DNA from: a virus
Length of the DNA: 64,000 bases
Virus record (IMG/VR): IMGVR_UViG_3300026512_000002
Coordinates: 163,697-227,696 of that record
Direction: 5' to 3' (one strand)
The notes below the pieces were generated by a model that worked only from the letters and a program-made list of their open reading frames with translations, made no database searches and was not told where the DNA came from. Position 1 is the first letter of the stretch. The number at the start of each line of letters is the position of its first letter. The translations under genes and the position numbers were made by a program. Below, piece after piece: positions 7,668 through 17,579 of the stretch.

Positions 7668-9380
7668 ATGACCGAATTTAACAATACAAACACAATTTTT
7701 AAAAAACTACAAAAAGAATCTAGTACCAATTTACAAGAATTGTTAGATAAAATAAAAGCAGGTGTTCATAAAGACAATGTTAGTACAACAAATTCCAATC
7801 TTGATTGGTTTAATAAAAGTAATAGTAATACAACTAGAGATGAGTTTGATAAAATTGTATCAGAAACATTAAATGTAACATTGAAAAGACTGATGGAACC
7901 TTCAACTCAAACATATAAAGGTGATGTTGAACATATGATATCCAAACATAACACTGATGGAATATATTTCCAAACAGCTCCGTTCACTTTTCTATATTTT
8001 GTTCCACCAGATTTAGCAGGTATTGACTACGATTATTTTTCCATAAAAAAAGAAAGGGGTTTTAATGATGTTATATCCGAAGTCTCTAAACAACAAACAG
8101 TCATAAATGCTGATGCAAATCAACAACATTATGAATTAGCCATTCTTCCAGATGAACTTAAAGGTGTAAATATAGGTTTAAGACAGATGTTGAAACAAGA
8201 TGTTGATTACTATCCTATGGCTGATCGACCGACTGGATATAATAATAAAATTTTATTTAATCGTAATACAACTATACCTATACTTAATAATTTTGCAGTA
8301 CCATCTAGTATAAATACTATCGATGGGCAAATGAGTACATTTGATTCCTCTGAAAATGTTATTCTAGTTAAACAGGTTTTGCCTAAAACAATTATAGATA
8401 GCTATGCTACAAACCAAGTAACAGTTACCTTTAACGAAATAGGTTCTGCAAAATATGGTACAGCTATGATAACGAATCTACATAAAGCGTGGATAAAATA
8501 CATGGAGTATGTGGTAAACGGTCAATTAAATCCAACAGCTAAATATACATCAGGTATCAATTATAGAATAAACGAAGAAACTAGAGCATTAGAAGTCAAT
8601 GTTGATGATGACAATGGAACAGCCCAAATAGGTAAAAGTAAAGAATATAGAAGAGCTATAAATTATTTCGGAGCATTATATTATTTTAAATTAGAACCTG
8701 ATGGTAAAACATTAGTACATTGGGGTAAATGGACAGGTTTATTTCCTACTCAAATAACATCAAGTACATTTAATAGTGAAAACGGTCATCCTAAAATACA
8801 GGTACAATACCAAAGTCAATTTTTTGAGGAAAATAATATACAAACACTTATTGAGTTCAACATGTTAAATGTTGTATATAATATCAAATTTAATAAAAAT
8901 AGTGCTAATGATGCATATAAGAAGTTGACAGAGTTTTCAGAATTAGATCGAAATATTGCCCTCATAACATATAAAGATACCCAAAAATCTAACACTATTG
9001 ATCGCAGATATCAGTTATATGTTGGTAATGAAGTTGAAGAATTATTAACAAAAATTGAACAGAGTAATGATACTGAGAAGCGTGCAAATATTTCAGAATT
9101 GGATGATAATTCCGGACACTTTTCATTAGTAACCATGGATTCTTTAGATTATCATGATGTTGATACGAAAGACATGGAGCCAGCTACTTTTGATAAAATA
9201 TTGATGAGTAAAAACAATGGTGTCGAATATGTGAAATTCACCGAAGAAGAGATGAATGCTAAAGTTTTTAGTGGTATTGATAATATTATATCTAAAATTG
9301 AAAATATTAAAGTTAATTCAGCCGATGCGGAAAAAGGTAGAAGTTTAGACAATACCAATACCGATGGTGCAACTAATTGA
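7668..9380 (+). CDS. Putative tail/baseplate structural protein, 570 aa
   Basis: Starts MTEFNNTNTIFKKLQKESST behind TAGGA; an in-frame start at 7614 would place the promoter inside the gene and has no ribosome site. The middle holds QVTVTFNEIGSAKYGT followed by AMITNLHKAWIKYMEYVVNG. A helix of the type LHKAW..Y...V..G after a beta-rich stretch is, as I recall, seen in tail-tube and baseplate-type proteins of large myophages. The protein is soluble, mixed alpha/beta, with an acidic tail. It sits 15 bases before a baseplate wedge-like gene, so I infer a baseplate or tube-associated structural role; I cannot name an exact homologue. Confidence 0.72.
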   Translation: MTEFNNTNTIFKKLQKESSTNLQELLDKIKAGVHKDNVSTTNSNLDWFNKSNSNTTRDEFDKIVSETLNVTLKRLMEPSTQTYKGDVEHMISKHNTDGIYFQTAPFTFLYFVPPDLAGIDYDYFSIKKERGFNDVISEVSKQQTVINADANQQHYELAILPDELKGVNIGLRQMLKQDVDYYPMADRPTGYNNKILFNRNTTIPILNNFAVPSSINTIDGQMSTFDSSENVILVKQVLPKTIIDSYATNQVTVTFNEIGSAKYGTAMITNLHKAWIKYMEYVVNGQLNPTAKYTSGINYRINEETRALEVNVDDDNGTAQIGKSKEYRRAINYFGALYYFKLEPDGKTLVHWGKWTGLFPTQITSSTFNSENGHPKIQVQYQSQFFEENNIQTLIEFNMLNVVYNIKFNKNSANDAYKKLTEFSELDRNIALITYKDTQKSNTIDRRYQLYVGNEVEELLTKIEQSNDTEKRANISELDDNSGHFSLVTMDSLDYHDVDTKDMEPATFDKILMSKNNGVEYVKFTEEEMNAKVFSGIDNIISKIENIKVNSADAEKGRSLDNTNTDGATN

Positions 9381-9395
9381 TTGTGAGGATAACTT

Positions 9396-12203
9396 ATGGA
9401 TAATATATTTACAGGTAAATCAACTTATGATATAGAATCATATATTTATGAACTTTCGACTAAATTTTTTAAAAACCAAGATGGTACAAATATACCTGTT
9501 AATAAATTACGTAATGGTCTATATGGTTGGTTGTCAGAAACTCAGAGTAATTTAGCTTTCAACAGTATATCTACGAAATCAGGATTATATGAGGAAAATT
9601 TTATAAACACAGCTAAATTACCTCAAACCATATACAATAATGCTATTATGTATAATTTTAATGTCAATTTAGCAGAACCGGCGATACTACCAGTTAAATT
9701 AAATATTAAATTCGTAGATATTATTAACATCAGTAGGCGTAGCGAACAAGTTTTTAGAATAAGTAATAGTACTGTATTTCAAACTAACGGTATGAATTTT
9801 AAGCTAAGATATGATATTATCATAGAATATAAATTGATAGGTTCCAATATAACTGATGGATCATTATCAGCGACATATGATAAATCTACTGAACAATTTG
9901 ACACATTTGATACATATGATAAACTAATACCTATCAATTACAACCCAGATACTGGCATGGTAACATTAGTTGTGGATCTATATCAATTGGAAAAAACTGT
10001 TACTACTTTTGAGTATATTGAACAAGATTCATTTTTAAATAAATCATTTAAAGTTAATTTTTTTGACCAATTATCTAAATTCAGAGTTTTTTATAAGGAA
10101 ACACCTTATTCCGAAAGAATTGAATTAAACACATATTTGGGTTCCGAAGAAGTTAATTTTAATCCAAATGAAAAAAAATGTAATTATGAATATAATGGCA
10201 CGAATAGTTTAAATATATTATTTGTTAGTAATACAGGATTTCGACCTAGTAATAATTCGATAATAGAAGTAGAAACATATACTACAGTAGGTTCATCAGG
10301 TAATATTAATTATAATGGGTCTCTCATACCTGTATTTGACAATAAATTTTACTATGATTTAAATATTACTACTACTCCAATAGGTGTGGGTTCTGGTGGA
10401 TTAGATAAACCATCACCAAATGAAATAAAAGCAAGACTATTAGCATGGATACAATCTAAAGGTGAAATGATAACAGATACTGATATTGATAATTATATTA
10501 AAAGTATACAATCACAATATTTGAAAAACAATAGTAAATTTACTATGACTAAAGACCAAAACGATTTATTAAGTCGTTCATATAAATCATATGTATTACT
10601 AAAAGATAACGATAATATAGTTATACCTACTACAACAGTTGATTTGTCATTAAGTTACACAATAATCGAAAGTAATGATATGGATTATTTTAAAAAATCT
10701 ATGGATGGTTCAAAAGTATTGATACCATCCGGTAGTTATATAGTTTTAAAAAAAACCGTGCAAACAAATATGGAAGGTTATGTTATAGCATATAACTATA
10801 GCGATTATACTGTCTCACAATATCCTGAAGAAAACCTTTTTAATGAAAATGATATGTTACGGGGTAGTGATAACTGGTTATCATATTATAGAAAATATCC
10901 TGACGCATATACTGTTTATAAAACACCATATGATATATTAATAGATTCCGTACCGTTTTTAAGAGCAGTGTATTATCGAACATCATTAGATGATACATAT
11001 CAAGTTAATAAATATAATATGAACCATTTATTTGGAAAAAGTTTCACAATTACTGAATTTGATATATATAGAAATTCTATGAATGGTACGGATAATGATA
11101 CTTATACATTATCATTTGAACTAAACACTAATGTTAATAAAAAATATATCAATAACAATATATTGTCTGGACCCGACAGAAACCAAATAAATGCAATAAT
11201 ATTATTTTTCACCAAAGATGATGATGGTAATAGAACATATTATGGTTTTAAAAACTGTGTGTTTGACGAATCTTCTAACGGTAATCCGTATAAATTCTAT
11301 TCCGAATTTAAAACATTGTATAAAATGGATGAATATGATTCAACATATCTAAAGTTATTTAAAATAGATAGTGAAACTTCTACAGTTGTTAGTAATACAT
11401 TACAAGAAGTTAAAGTGCCTCGTGACGTAAACATATCAATTTTAGTTAACTATGATCCAAATGATGGTAATTCTATAGAAAGCTATTTTCAACCAACTAG
11501 TGATAATCAACTACAATACGCTTCTAATACAACAGCACCGGATTTATATGATACTGCTATAGATGGTTCTGGAACAACAATAGGGTTAGTAAATATAATA
11601 AATGTTTTAGAAGTTGAGTCTGTTGAACCTGTTAAGATTTTCGTATCATTAGGCAACGTAGTATCATCAAACATAACATATACTGGTCAATCTTATGTGA
11701 TAAAGGAATTACCATTAATAACAGCTGATTATATAGAAAATGATGAACGGTTTCAATTCTTTATAAATGCAATAACTAACTATGAAAATATGTTTAAAAC
11801 AATACTATCAAGAATAGATGGTAGTAGTTCACTTAATTTAAAATATTTTAACACTTGTGGTAAATCTAGTAATTTTACAATTAATAATACTGATATAAAT
11901 ATTTCTTGTGTTATAGGTTTACGAGAACAATATACCCCAATATTAGAAAAAAATATAATTAAACACATAGTATCGTTTATGAATAACATTAATGATATTG
12001 ATATAAATAGATTTTCATTTTCTAATTTATCAACATCATTAGAAAATAATTTTCCACAAATATCAAGCGTTTTCTTAAATGATATAAACGGTCTTAGAGT
12101 ATATGAAATTGATGAAAAAAATGTTAGTGATATTCCGGAATATTTGAATATAGGATATGATTATATAAACAAAAAATTTAAAGTTAAATTAATTTTTAAA
12201 TAA
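9396..12203 (+). CDS. Putative baseplate wedge-type structural protein, 935 aa
   Basis: Starts MDNIFTGKSTYDIESYIYEL behind GAGGAT. The N-terminal 90 residues, with LYGWLSETQSNLAFNSI and FINTAKLPQTIYNNAIMYNF, resemble the start of large baseplate wedge proteins of T4-like and jumbo myophages, in which a short helical region leads into beta-rich domains. The remaining 800 residues are mostly beta-strand with many Asn, Asp, Tyr and Thr, typical of baseplate or fibre-connecting proteins, and end in a KFKVKLIFK-like strand. It probably shares a transcript with the gene before it. The wedge call is by pattern and context, not by a full alignment. Confidence 0.68.
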   Translation: MDNIFTGKSTYDIESYIYELSTKFFKNQDGTNIPVNKLRNGLYGWLSETQSNLAFNSISTKSGLYEENFINTAKLPQTIYNNAIMYNFNVNLAEPAILPVKLNIKFVDIINISRRSEQVFRISNSTVFQTNGMNFKLRYDIIIEYKLIGSNITDGSLSATYDKSTEQFDTFDTYDKLIPINYNPDTGMVTLVVDLYQLEKTVTTFEYIEQDSFLNKSFKVNFFDQLSKFRVFYKETPYSERIELNTYLGSEEVNFNPNEKKCNYEYNGTNSLNILFVSNTGFRPSNNSIIEVETYTTVGSSGNINYNGSLIPVFDNKFYYDLNITTTPIGVGSGGLDKPSPNEIKARLLAWIQSKGEMITDTDIDNYIKSIQSQYLKNNSKFTMTKDQNDLLSRSYKSYVLLKDNDNIVIPTTTVDLSLSYTIIESNDMDYFKKSMDGSKVLIPSGSYIVLKKTVQTNMEGYVIAYNYSDYTVSQYPEENLFNENDMLRGSDNWLSYYRKYPDAYTVYKTPYDILIDSVPFLRAVYYRTSLDDTYQVNKYNMNHLFGKSFTITEFDIYRNSMNGTDNDTYTLSFELNTNVNKKYINNNILSGPDRNQINAIILFFTKDDDGNRTYYGFKNCVFDESSNGNPYKFYSEFKTLYKMDEYDSTYLKLFKIDSETSTVVSNTLQEVKVPRDVNISILVNYDPNDGNSIESYFQPTSDNQLQYASNTTAPDLYDTAIDGSGTTIGLVNIINVLEVESVEPVKIFVSLGNVVSSNITYTGQSYVIKELPLITADYIENDERFQFFINAITNYENMFKTILSRIDGSSSLNLKYFNTCGKSSNFTINNTDINISCVIGLREQYTPILEKNIIKHIVSFMNNINDIDINRFSFSNLSTSLENNFPQISSVFLNDINGLRVYEIDEKNVSDIPEYLNIGYDYINKKFKVKLIFK

Positions 12204-12205
12204 TA

Positions 12206-12217
12206 AACAATATATTA
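12206..12217 (+). promoter_or_regulatory. AACA-N6-TA late-type promoter for the 12237 unit
   Basis: AACA-ATATAT-TA, three bases after the stop of the 9396 gene and 31 bases before the ATG at 12237. Confidence 0.6.
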
Positions 12218-12236
12218 AAAACTATAAGGTGATACT

Positions 12237-13001
12237 ATGAATAATGATATTGAACATGCAACAGATATTAAAAAAATTGATAAAGTCATATTAGACGAAC
12301 TCAATGAACAAGTATCGGAAAATTTAATAGAAGTTGTTAATATACTAGATGATATTGGGTATCTTTATGAAGAATATCAAAACAGTGTTAGTGAAAGTGA
12401 GTTTATTGATAAAACTTCTAAAAAAATCAACTCATATGGTATTAATAATAAAACATATGTTGAATTAGCTAAATATATTGAAAAAAGATATAATGATATT
12501 AGAAACCTAGATGATTTATTAATACTTGAAAAAGAACTATCGGCTTTACATAAAGCAACATTGGATGTTTTGAAACAAGTTGATGATAAAACACGTGAAA
12601 TATTAAGTAAACAAAATAAGAAAATACCTAATGCTGTTAATAAAAGTAGTATTATACAGGGTGCGTTAATAAGTGCTAGTGCTGCTATATTGAATAAAGA
12701 AAGATTAATGAAATTAGCATTGTCCACAATGAGTGGTAGTGTCGGTAGTGCATTTTTTTTATATACCTCAAGTAGAGGTATTGTGCGTAGTATGAAAGGT
12801 TTAAAAAAAATGGTCAATATAATGTCAAAAACAAATAATATACCAGATACAAGAAAATCGTTAATGCTAATTGCTAGAACATATAAACTATTAAAAAATA
12901 TAGAATCGCATACAAAAAAAAATGAAAAACCAAATATAGGTGAATATAAAAACATGGTCAATATTGATAATAATTATGAGTTTAAAAAATCAAGAGTTTA
13001 A
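12237..13001 (+). CDS. Helical protein with central hydrophobic hairpin, 254 aa
   Basis: Starts MNNDIEHATDIKKIDKVILD behind AAGGTG. The first 125 residues are charged and coiled-coil-like. Residues 139-178 are hydrophobic and Ala/Gly/Ser-rich (SSIIQGALISASAAIL, then LALSTMSGSVGSAFFLY) and could form a membrane hairpin or a helical packing core; the C-terminus is basic. It opens a unit that continues with the two genes carrying the Gly-zipper module. I infer an internal or ejected virion protein; the family is unknown to me. Confidence 0.7.
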   Translation: MNNDIEHATDIKKIDKVILDELNEQVSENLIEVVNILDDIGYLYEEYQNSVSESEFIDKTSKKINSYGINNKTYVELAKYIEKRYNDIRNLDDLLILEKELSALHKATLDVLKQVDDKTREILSKQNKKIPNAVNKSSIIQGALISASAAILNKERLMKLALSTMSGSVGSAFFLYTSSRGIVRSMKGLKKMVNIMSKTNNIPDTRKSLMLIARTYKLLKNIESHTKKNEKPNIGEYKNMVNIDNNYEFKKSRV

Positions 13002-13023
13002 TAACAATTAATAGAGGTGTATA

Positions 13024-13860
13024 ATGAGTAAACAACTTTTAAATGAAAAAATGTCAAAAGGAAAAGCTTTAAAATTATATAATTCGGTAAAAACCGAATT
13101 TTGTAACATGTCCAATGATGTTGAAAAACGAACATTGCTAAATAACTTAGATAAGATTGAAAAAGCTATGACTAAAGGTTCTGCTGGGAAAATTGGTCTA
13201 GCACTAGGTTTATTAGCAGCAGCTGGTGGAGCTTATGCTGCTTACAGTGCTCATGTACATGGTTCTGATGCTGAACATGAAATGTCAGGTATACGTGATA
13301 TGGATCAAATTGAAAACCCTGTAACTGATCAACTGGAACCTGAAGCAACAGCTAAAACTGTTCCAGTTTTCAAAAATAGAGAAACTGGTAAATATTTCTT
13401 AAATCCTAAAGATTATACTATGGATAAATATAAAAAAATCAAAGCATATAGAGCTGATGGTAAGTGGGTTGGTAGAGAACAATTTGAGAAAATTTCTAAA
13501 AATCTTAAAGGTATAAATACCCAACGTGCTTTAAATAATGCTAGGATAATGAAACAAGGTATCCAATATGATCAAGCCGCAAAAAGAATTAAAGAATACA
13601 ATCAAAATAATATTATTAAGCGAGATATGTTATCTAATTTAGTTAATAAATATCATAATAAACAAAATGCTGGTATCGCTACTGGTGTAATTGGTGGTAT
13701 TATAGCTGCTGGTAGCAACTTGTTAAAAGGTGGCGATCGTACCGAAATAACTAAAGCTAAAGCAATCGTAGGTTCAATGAAAAAATATATCTCAAAAGTA
13801 AAACCAGGTAAACAAAAGTGTGCTGATTTTGATAAAAAATTTAAACATTACTTCATATAG
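13024..13860 (+). CDS. Single-copy module protein (Gly-zipper, paired Cys), 278 aa
   Basis: Starts MSKQLLNEKMSKGKALKLYN behind AGAGGTG. It is one copy of a module that occurs twice more in the next gene. In order: LLNE (5-8), KLYNSVKTEFCNM (C27), KGSAGKIGLALGLLAAAGGA (51-70, Gly/Ala hydrophobic helix), a polar middle of about 140 residues, a second hydrophobic Gly-rich helix (about 217-240), then KAKAIVGSMKKYISKVKPGK and QKCADFDKKF at the end (C266). Two hydrophobic helices and a fixed cysteine pair suggest a membrane-active ejected protein or a disulfide-stabilised virion component. No known family is recognised. Confidence 0.78.
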   Translation: MSKQLLNEKMSKGKALKLYNSVKTEFCNMSNDVEKRTLLNNLDKIEKAMTKGSAGKIGLALGLLAAAGGAYAAYSAHVHGSDAEHEMSGIRDMDQIENPVTDQLEPEATAKTVPVFKNRETGKYFLNPKDYTMDKYKKIKAYRADGKWVGREQFEKISKNLKGINTQRALNNARIMKQGIQYDQAAKRIKEYNQNNIIKRDMLSNLVNKYHNKQNAGIATGVIGGIIAAGSNLLKGGDRTEITKAKAIVGSMKKYISKVKPGKQKCADFDKKFKHYFI

Positions 13861-13866
13861 GAGAAT

Positions 13867-15630
13867 ATGATGATACATACACTTAGTGAAAATTCTAGTA
13901 GTAAATTATTAAACGAAGGTTTTTTTGAAAATAAAAGACTTAGGTTATATAATTCAATAAAAATAAGTTTTTGTAACATGGATACAGCTGTTGATAAACA
14001 AGTGTTAATAGACACATTGAAACAATCATCTACAGCATTAACAAAAGGTAAAGCTGGTAAAATTGCGTTAGGATTAGCTGGACTAGCGATAGGTGGTATT
14101 GGTGCATACGCTTCTTATAAAGCTGGTATGGATGTTGATTCCCTTAATAAGGATTTAGATGCAATACCGACTACCGCAAATGATGGTAGTAATAGTTTAG
14201 CTAATATGGCTAATGCTACTGCACGATCATTATATGGTAGACATGTAGCTGATGCTACAAATATAGAAAATGGTGGCAAATTGGCAATAGGTGTAGGTGC
14301 ATTACTAAGTATTGTATCCACTGTAATAAGATCTGGAAATAGTTCCGATATCAGTAGATCTAAAGCAATAATAGACACTATTATTCAATATATTTCAAAA
14401 GTAAAACCAGGTAAACAAAAGTGTGTTGAGTTTGATAAAAAATTTAAACAATTTTTTATTAATGAAAGTTATAATAGTGATATCAGCAATAGTGATGATA
14501 ATGTTGTGGTAGAAATGGATGTTGTAAGTGAAGGGATATCTAATCTATTAGCCCTATATAATGATGCGTTACCAGAGTCTATCTCAGATAATATTCTTAA
14601 TGAACTATTAACAGACGCATTGTTTTTGTTCAACGAAACAGTTAATTTTGAAAATGTTAGTGAGTTTACAACACCTACATTCATAGAGGATTATGCTTTT
14701 ATGACAGAAGGTGGAGTGTTATCTGAAAACACCAAAGACACTATTACAAATACAGGTGAATTGGCAACATATAAGAAAAACATCGTATCAGCAATATTTG
14801 AAAATACTTCAGACAACGATAGTGTCGAAATCAACTCCTTTACTGTTAGTAAAATTATATTAGTGGAGATGTTAGATGGTTTAGGTTTACTACAAAACAT
14901 ATCTGAGTCTAACCCACAAATTATCACAGATACTGTGTGTAAAATGAGTTTATTAGATGAAGCTAGTAAAAGCAAACCATTCAGATTGCTCGGTTCTATT
15001 AGAAAAGAATTTTGTCATATGAAAACTACAAAAGATAAAGAAAAATTATTGAAACGACTAGATGGGTCTGTTAAAGCTTTAAGTAAAGGTAAAGCTGGTA
15101 AAATTGCTTTAGGATTAGCTGGACTAGCAGCGTTAGCAGGCGGGGCATATATGGCCTATGATGCAATGAAAAATGGTGAAAATATAAAAGATTCTGAAAA
15201 TGGGCTTTTAAGCACACTTAAGAATGCGCATACTAGAGCAGGATTTACTCAACAAGAAACATCTAATGGTAAAACTATTACTAAACATTTTTTAACTAAA
15301 ATGGGTGGTGTTGCTGAACCTACAACTAAACTTGGTTACGAGGCCAATAACCTTAGTAATAAAGCGATATCACACTTATCTGCTAATAAAGATAATATAA
15401 AGAAAGCTTTTTCGGGAGCTATAAAAGATGAAGAAAATAGAGCACTTACTGGAAAAACAATAGCGAAAGCAGGTGCTATTGTTGGACTAACATCACTGTT
15501 ATTAAAATCCGGTAATAAGAAAGATATATCTGAATCTGAAAAAGTTATCAAAAACGTAATATCTTATGTTAAGTCAGTAAAACCTGGTAAACAAGATTGT
15601 GTTGACTTTGATAAAAAATTTCTAATATAA
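13867..15630 (+). CDS. Two-module paralogue of the preceding protein, 587 aa
   Basis: Starts MMIHTLSENSSSKLLNEGFF behind TAGGAG, 6 bases after the previous gene. Module 1 (about residues 14-200) has LLNEG, LYNSIKISFCNM (C36), a Gly/Ala hydrophobic helix after LTKGKAGKIALGLAG, and KPGKQKC-VEFDKKF. Residues 200-360 are an acidic linker. Module 2 (about 362-587) repeats LLDEA, SIRKEFCHM, SKGKAGKIALGLAGLAALAG and KPGKQDC-VDFDKKF. KGKAGKIALGLAGLA is nearly identical in both modules. An L-L-[ND]-E sequence precedes every module, suggesting proteolytic release of separate units. The function is unknown; membrane insertion during ejection is plausible. Confidence 0.8.
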   Translation: MMIHTLSENSSSKLLNEGFFENKRLRLYNSIKISFCNMDTAVDKQVLIDTLKQSSTALTKGKAGKIALGLAGLAIGGIGAYASYKAGMDVDSLNKDLDAIPTTANDGSNSLANMANATARSLYGRHVADATNIENGGKLAIGVGALLSIVSTVIRSGNSSDISRSKAIIDTIIQYISKVKPGKQKCVEFDKKFKQFFINESYNSDISNSDDNVVVEMDVVSEGISNLLALYNDALPESISDNILNELLTDALFLFNETVNFENVSEFTTPTFIEDYAFMTEGGVLSENTKDTITNTGELATYKKNIVSAIFENTSDNDSVEINSFTVSKIILVEMLDGLGLLQNISESNPQIITDTVCKMSLLDEASKSKPFRLLGSIRKEFCHMKTTKDKEKLLKRLDGSVKALSKGKAGKIALGLAGLAALAGGAYMAYDAMKNGENIKDSENGLLSTLKNAHTRAGFTQQETSNGKTITKHFLTKMGGVAEPTTKLGYEANNLSNKAISHLSANKDNIKKAFSGAIKDEENRALTGKTIAKAGAIVGLTSLLLKSGNKKDISESEKVIKNVISYVKSVKPGKQDCVDFDKKFLI

Positions 15631-15651
15631 TATTTTATAATATTTAATAAA

Positions 15652-15704
15652 ATCGATAATAGTAGTGGATGATCATATATATGTCATCCGCTATTATTAT
15701 CGAT
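15652..15704 (+). terminator. Long perfect-type hairpin at the end of the 12237-15630 unit
   Basis: ATCGATAATAGTAGTGGATGA (15652-15672) pairs with 15684-15704 over 21 positions, including two G-U pairs, with an 11-base AT loop. No T-run follows, so it may be an RNA-end stabiliser or processing site, or a terminator of another type. Confidence 0.6.
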
Positions 15705-15731
15705 CATTACACTAATAAGATCATGTTAATT

Positions 15732-15743
15732 AACAATGGATTA
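15732..15743 (+). promoter_or_regulatory. AACA-N6-TA late-type promoter for the 15767 gene
   Basis: AACA-ATGGAT-TA, 35 bases before the ATG at 15767. Confidence 0.6.
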
Positions 15744-15766
15744 AATAACTATTATAAGGACACATA

Positions 15767-16582
15767 ATGTATACAGAATCAAATATAGAAACATTATCTA
15801 ATACCATATTAAAAGAATCATCAATAGCTAGATCTACTTTTAATGTGTTAACACCAACTATAGATTATAAAGCACTACATAGCTATAATTCAGCTTTAGT
15901 TGAGCCTAGTCAAGGTGTTTTGGATAGAACAGTAGAAGCTATTATGCGCTTTATTGAAAATATTGTTAAAAAAATGAATAATTTATGGTTCAATAGAGCT
16001 AAATTTGTTAAAAACAATGAGCGTATAATAGTAAATGGGTATGATAAAATGATGGGTGATAGAGATGTTGTTGTTAGATTGGAACCTATAAATGTAGTGA
16101 ATCGTAAATATATAAAAGATTTACGCAATCTACGAAATCGTATCTTGAAACAAGTTGATCGTAAATTTATAGTCGGTCATAATTTACCTAGAAACTTTAA
16201 TAGTGTATCTGTAAGACGAATTGAGTTTATGGATATTATGACTAGAATCAACGAATACCCACTTTCTATAGAACCTCAAGATTGGATCGATTTCATAGAT
16301 CATATAAAAAGGTTTTATAGAAGTGATTTAGAGAATATTGAAAATGGTAAAAAAGAAATTATGTTAAGATATAAATATATTAGACATGAAGTTGAAACAG
16401 GTGAACGAACAATACTAGCTTTGCCAAAAGCTAAACAACCAACTGTTGATAAAACAGTTACACTTATAAGATCTAAATTGAGTTTAATTATGGACATTTA
16501 TAATGCTGAACTAGAAGCATTGGAACATATGTATCTTGCCATGTATAGAGCATTGAGAATATTTTATGATTATGGTAAGTGA
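15767..16582 (+). CDS. Putative internal virion protein, basic helical, 271 aa
   Basis: Starts MYTESNIETLSNTILKESSI behind AAGGAC, with its own AACA-N6-TA promoter. A 30-residue acidic leader with ILKE|S is followed by EAIMRFIENIVKKMNNLWFN, an amphipathic helix like those of the neighbouring internal-type proteins, and then a basic all-helical body. No enzyme motif or clear membrane segment is present. Its stop codon abuts the stop codon of the convergent gene at 16583 with no terminator between. I infer a head-internal or ejected protein by resemblance of layout only. Confidence 0.7.
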   Translation: MYTESNIETLSNTILKESSIARSTFNVLTPTIDYKALHSYNSALVEPSQGVLDRTVEAIMRFIENIVKKMNNLWFNRAKFVKNNERIIVNGYDKMMGDRDVVVRLEPINVVNRKYIKDLRNLRNRILKQVDRKFIVGHNLPRNFNSVSVRRIEFMDIMTRINEYPLSIEPQDWIDFIDHIKRFYRSDLENIENGKKEIMLRYKYIRHEVETGERTILALPKAKQPTVDKTVTLIRSKLSLIMDIYNAELEALEHMYLAMYRALRIFYDYGK

Positions 16583-17560
16583 TTAATTACGTCTACCGTT
16601 TCTATTACCGTTTCTATTATTATTATTCTTATTCTTTTTTTTGGTGACACCAGCATCTGGATTTTTAGCTACAAACCCCATATTTTTTAAATTATTTTTT
16701 AAACTTGCATCAGATCTACTATAAGCACCTTCCAACTCGCGAAGTCTTGTACCAACTAATATCGTCACCTTATCCATTATACTTGCAAGTAACGATACAC
16801 TCTTTTTCAATAAAATTTTTAATTTACTAAAAAGATTTTTAGTTATTTTTGTTTTAAATATATGTGCTCTTTTAATTTTAGCTCCAGTATTTGCATTTTC
16901 TCTGCTCTGAATAACCTTGTTTCTATCAATAAATCTTTTAAGTAAATCTCTATCAGCTTGTAAACTATCTTCGATATTATCTATCCCACCATTAATATTT
17001 TTCAAATTGCCGTATATTGTAGCAACTCCTGTTATATCGTATGGTGACTTAGGAATATTGTTTATAGCAATTAATGAATTTTCTCTAAGAATTTCTTCGT
17101 ACTTTTTATAAATACTATCAATAGCTGATAACCCACTATTAGTATCACCTCCTTCAGCAATATCTAATAATTTTCTAGTGAAATCAAAAACGGTTTTTTT
17201 AAGTTTAAAAAGTTTAGTTAAACTTGTGGTGAACCTAGCATCGTTCATAAGTAAATATGTTTTATTTTTTAATGTTTCTGTTGCTTTAGCACCACTTGTA
17301 TCTTCACTAGCATATTGTATAGTATCTCCTAAAGCCGACATACGTTCACTCCACTTATCTGTACTATCTTTATTAGCTTCAATTTTTTTTAATATAGCAC
17401 CAATGAAACCAGTTATAGCAGAACCAATACCCAGTGCTAATGCACCTTCTTCTAACATTATTTCTTTTACAATATCCGCAGTATCGTCATCGAGATTACT
17501 TAATATATTTCTATCTACATATTCTTCAATTAACATATTTTTATACAATGAATCATTCAT
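16583..17560 (-). CDS. Putative internal virion protein with Gly-zipper helix and basic tail, 325 aa
   Basis: Starts MNDSLYKNMLIEEYVDRNIL at 17560 behind GGGGT, the same type of ribosome site as the upstream gene; the longer frame from 17629 would overlap that gene by 50 bases. After an acidic leader, MLEEGALALGIGSAITGFIG (about 37-56) combines an L-E-E|G sequence with a glycine-zipper hydrophobic helix. A long helical body follows, then a C-terminal basic low-complexity tail, KKKNKNNNNRNGNRNGRRN. The tail suggests DNA contact inside the head. The family is not recognised. Confidence 0.73.
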   Translation of the reverse strand: MNDSLYKNMLIEEYVDRNILSNLDDDTADIVKEIMLEEGALALGIGSAITGFIGAILKKIEANKDSTDKWSERMSALGDTIQYASEDTSGAKATETLKNKTYLLMNDARFTTSLTKLFKLKKTVFDFTRKLLDIAEGGDTNSGLSAIDSIYKKYEEILRENSLIAINNIPKSPYDITGVATIYGNLKNINGGIDNIEDSLQADRDLLKRFIDRNKVIQSRENANTGAKIKRAHIFKTKITKNLFSKLKILLKKSVSLLASIMDKVTILVGTRLRELEGAYSRSDASLKNNLKNMGFVAKNPDAGVTKKKNKNNNNRNGNRNGRRN

Positions 17561-17579
17561 ATCATACCCCATATTTTTA

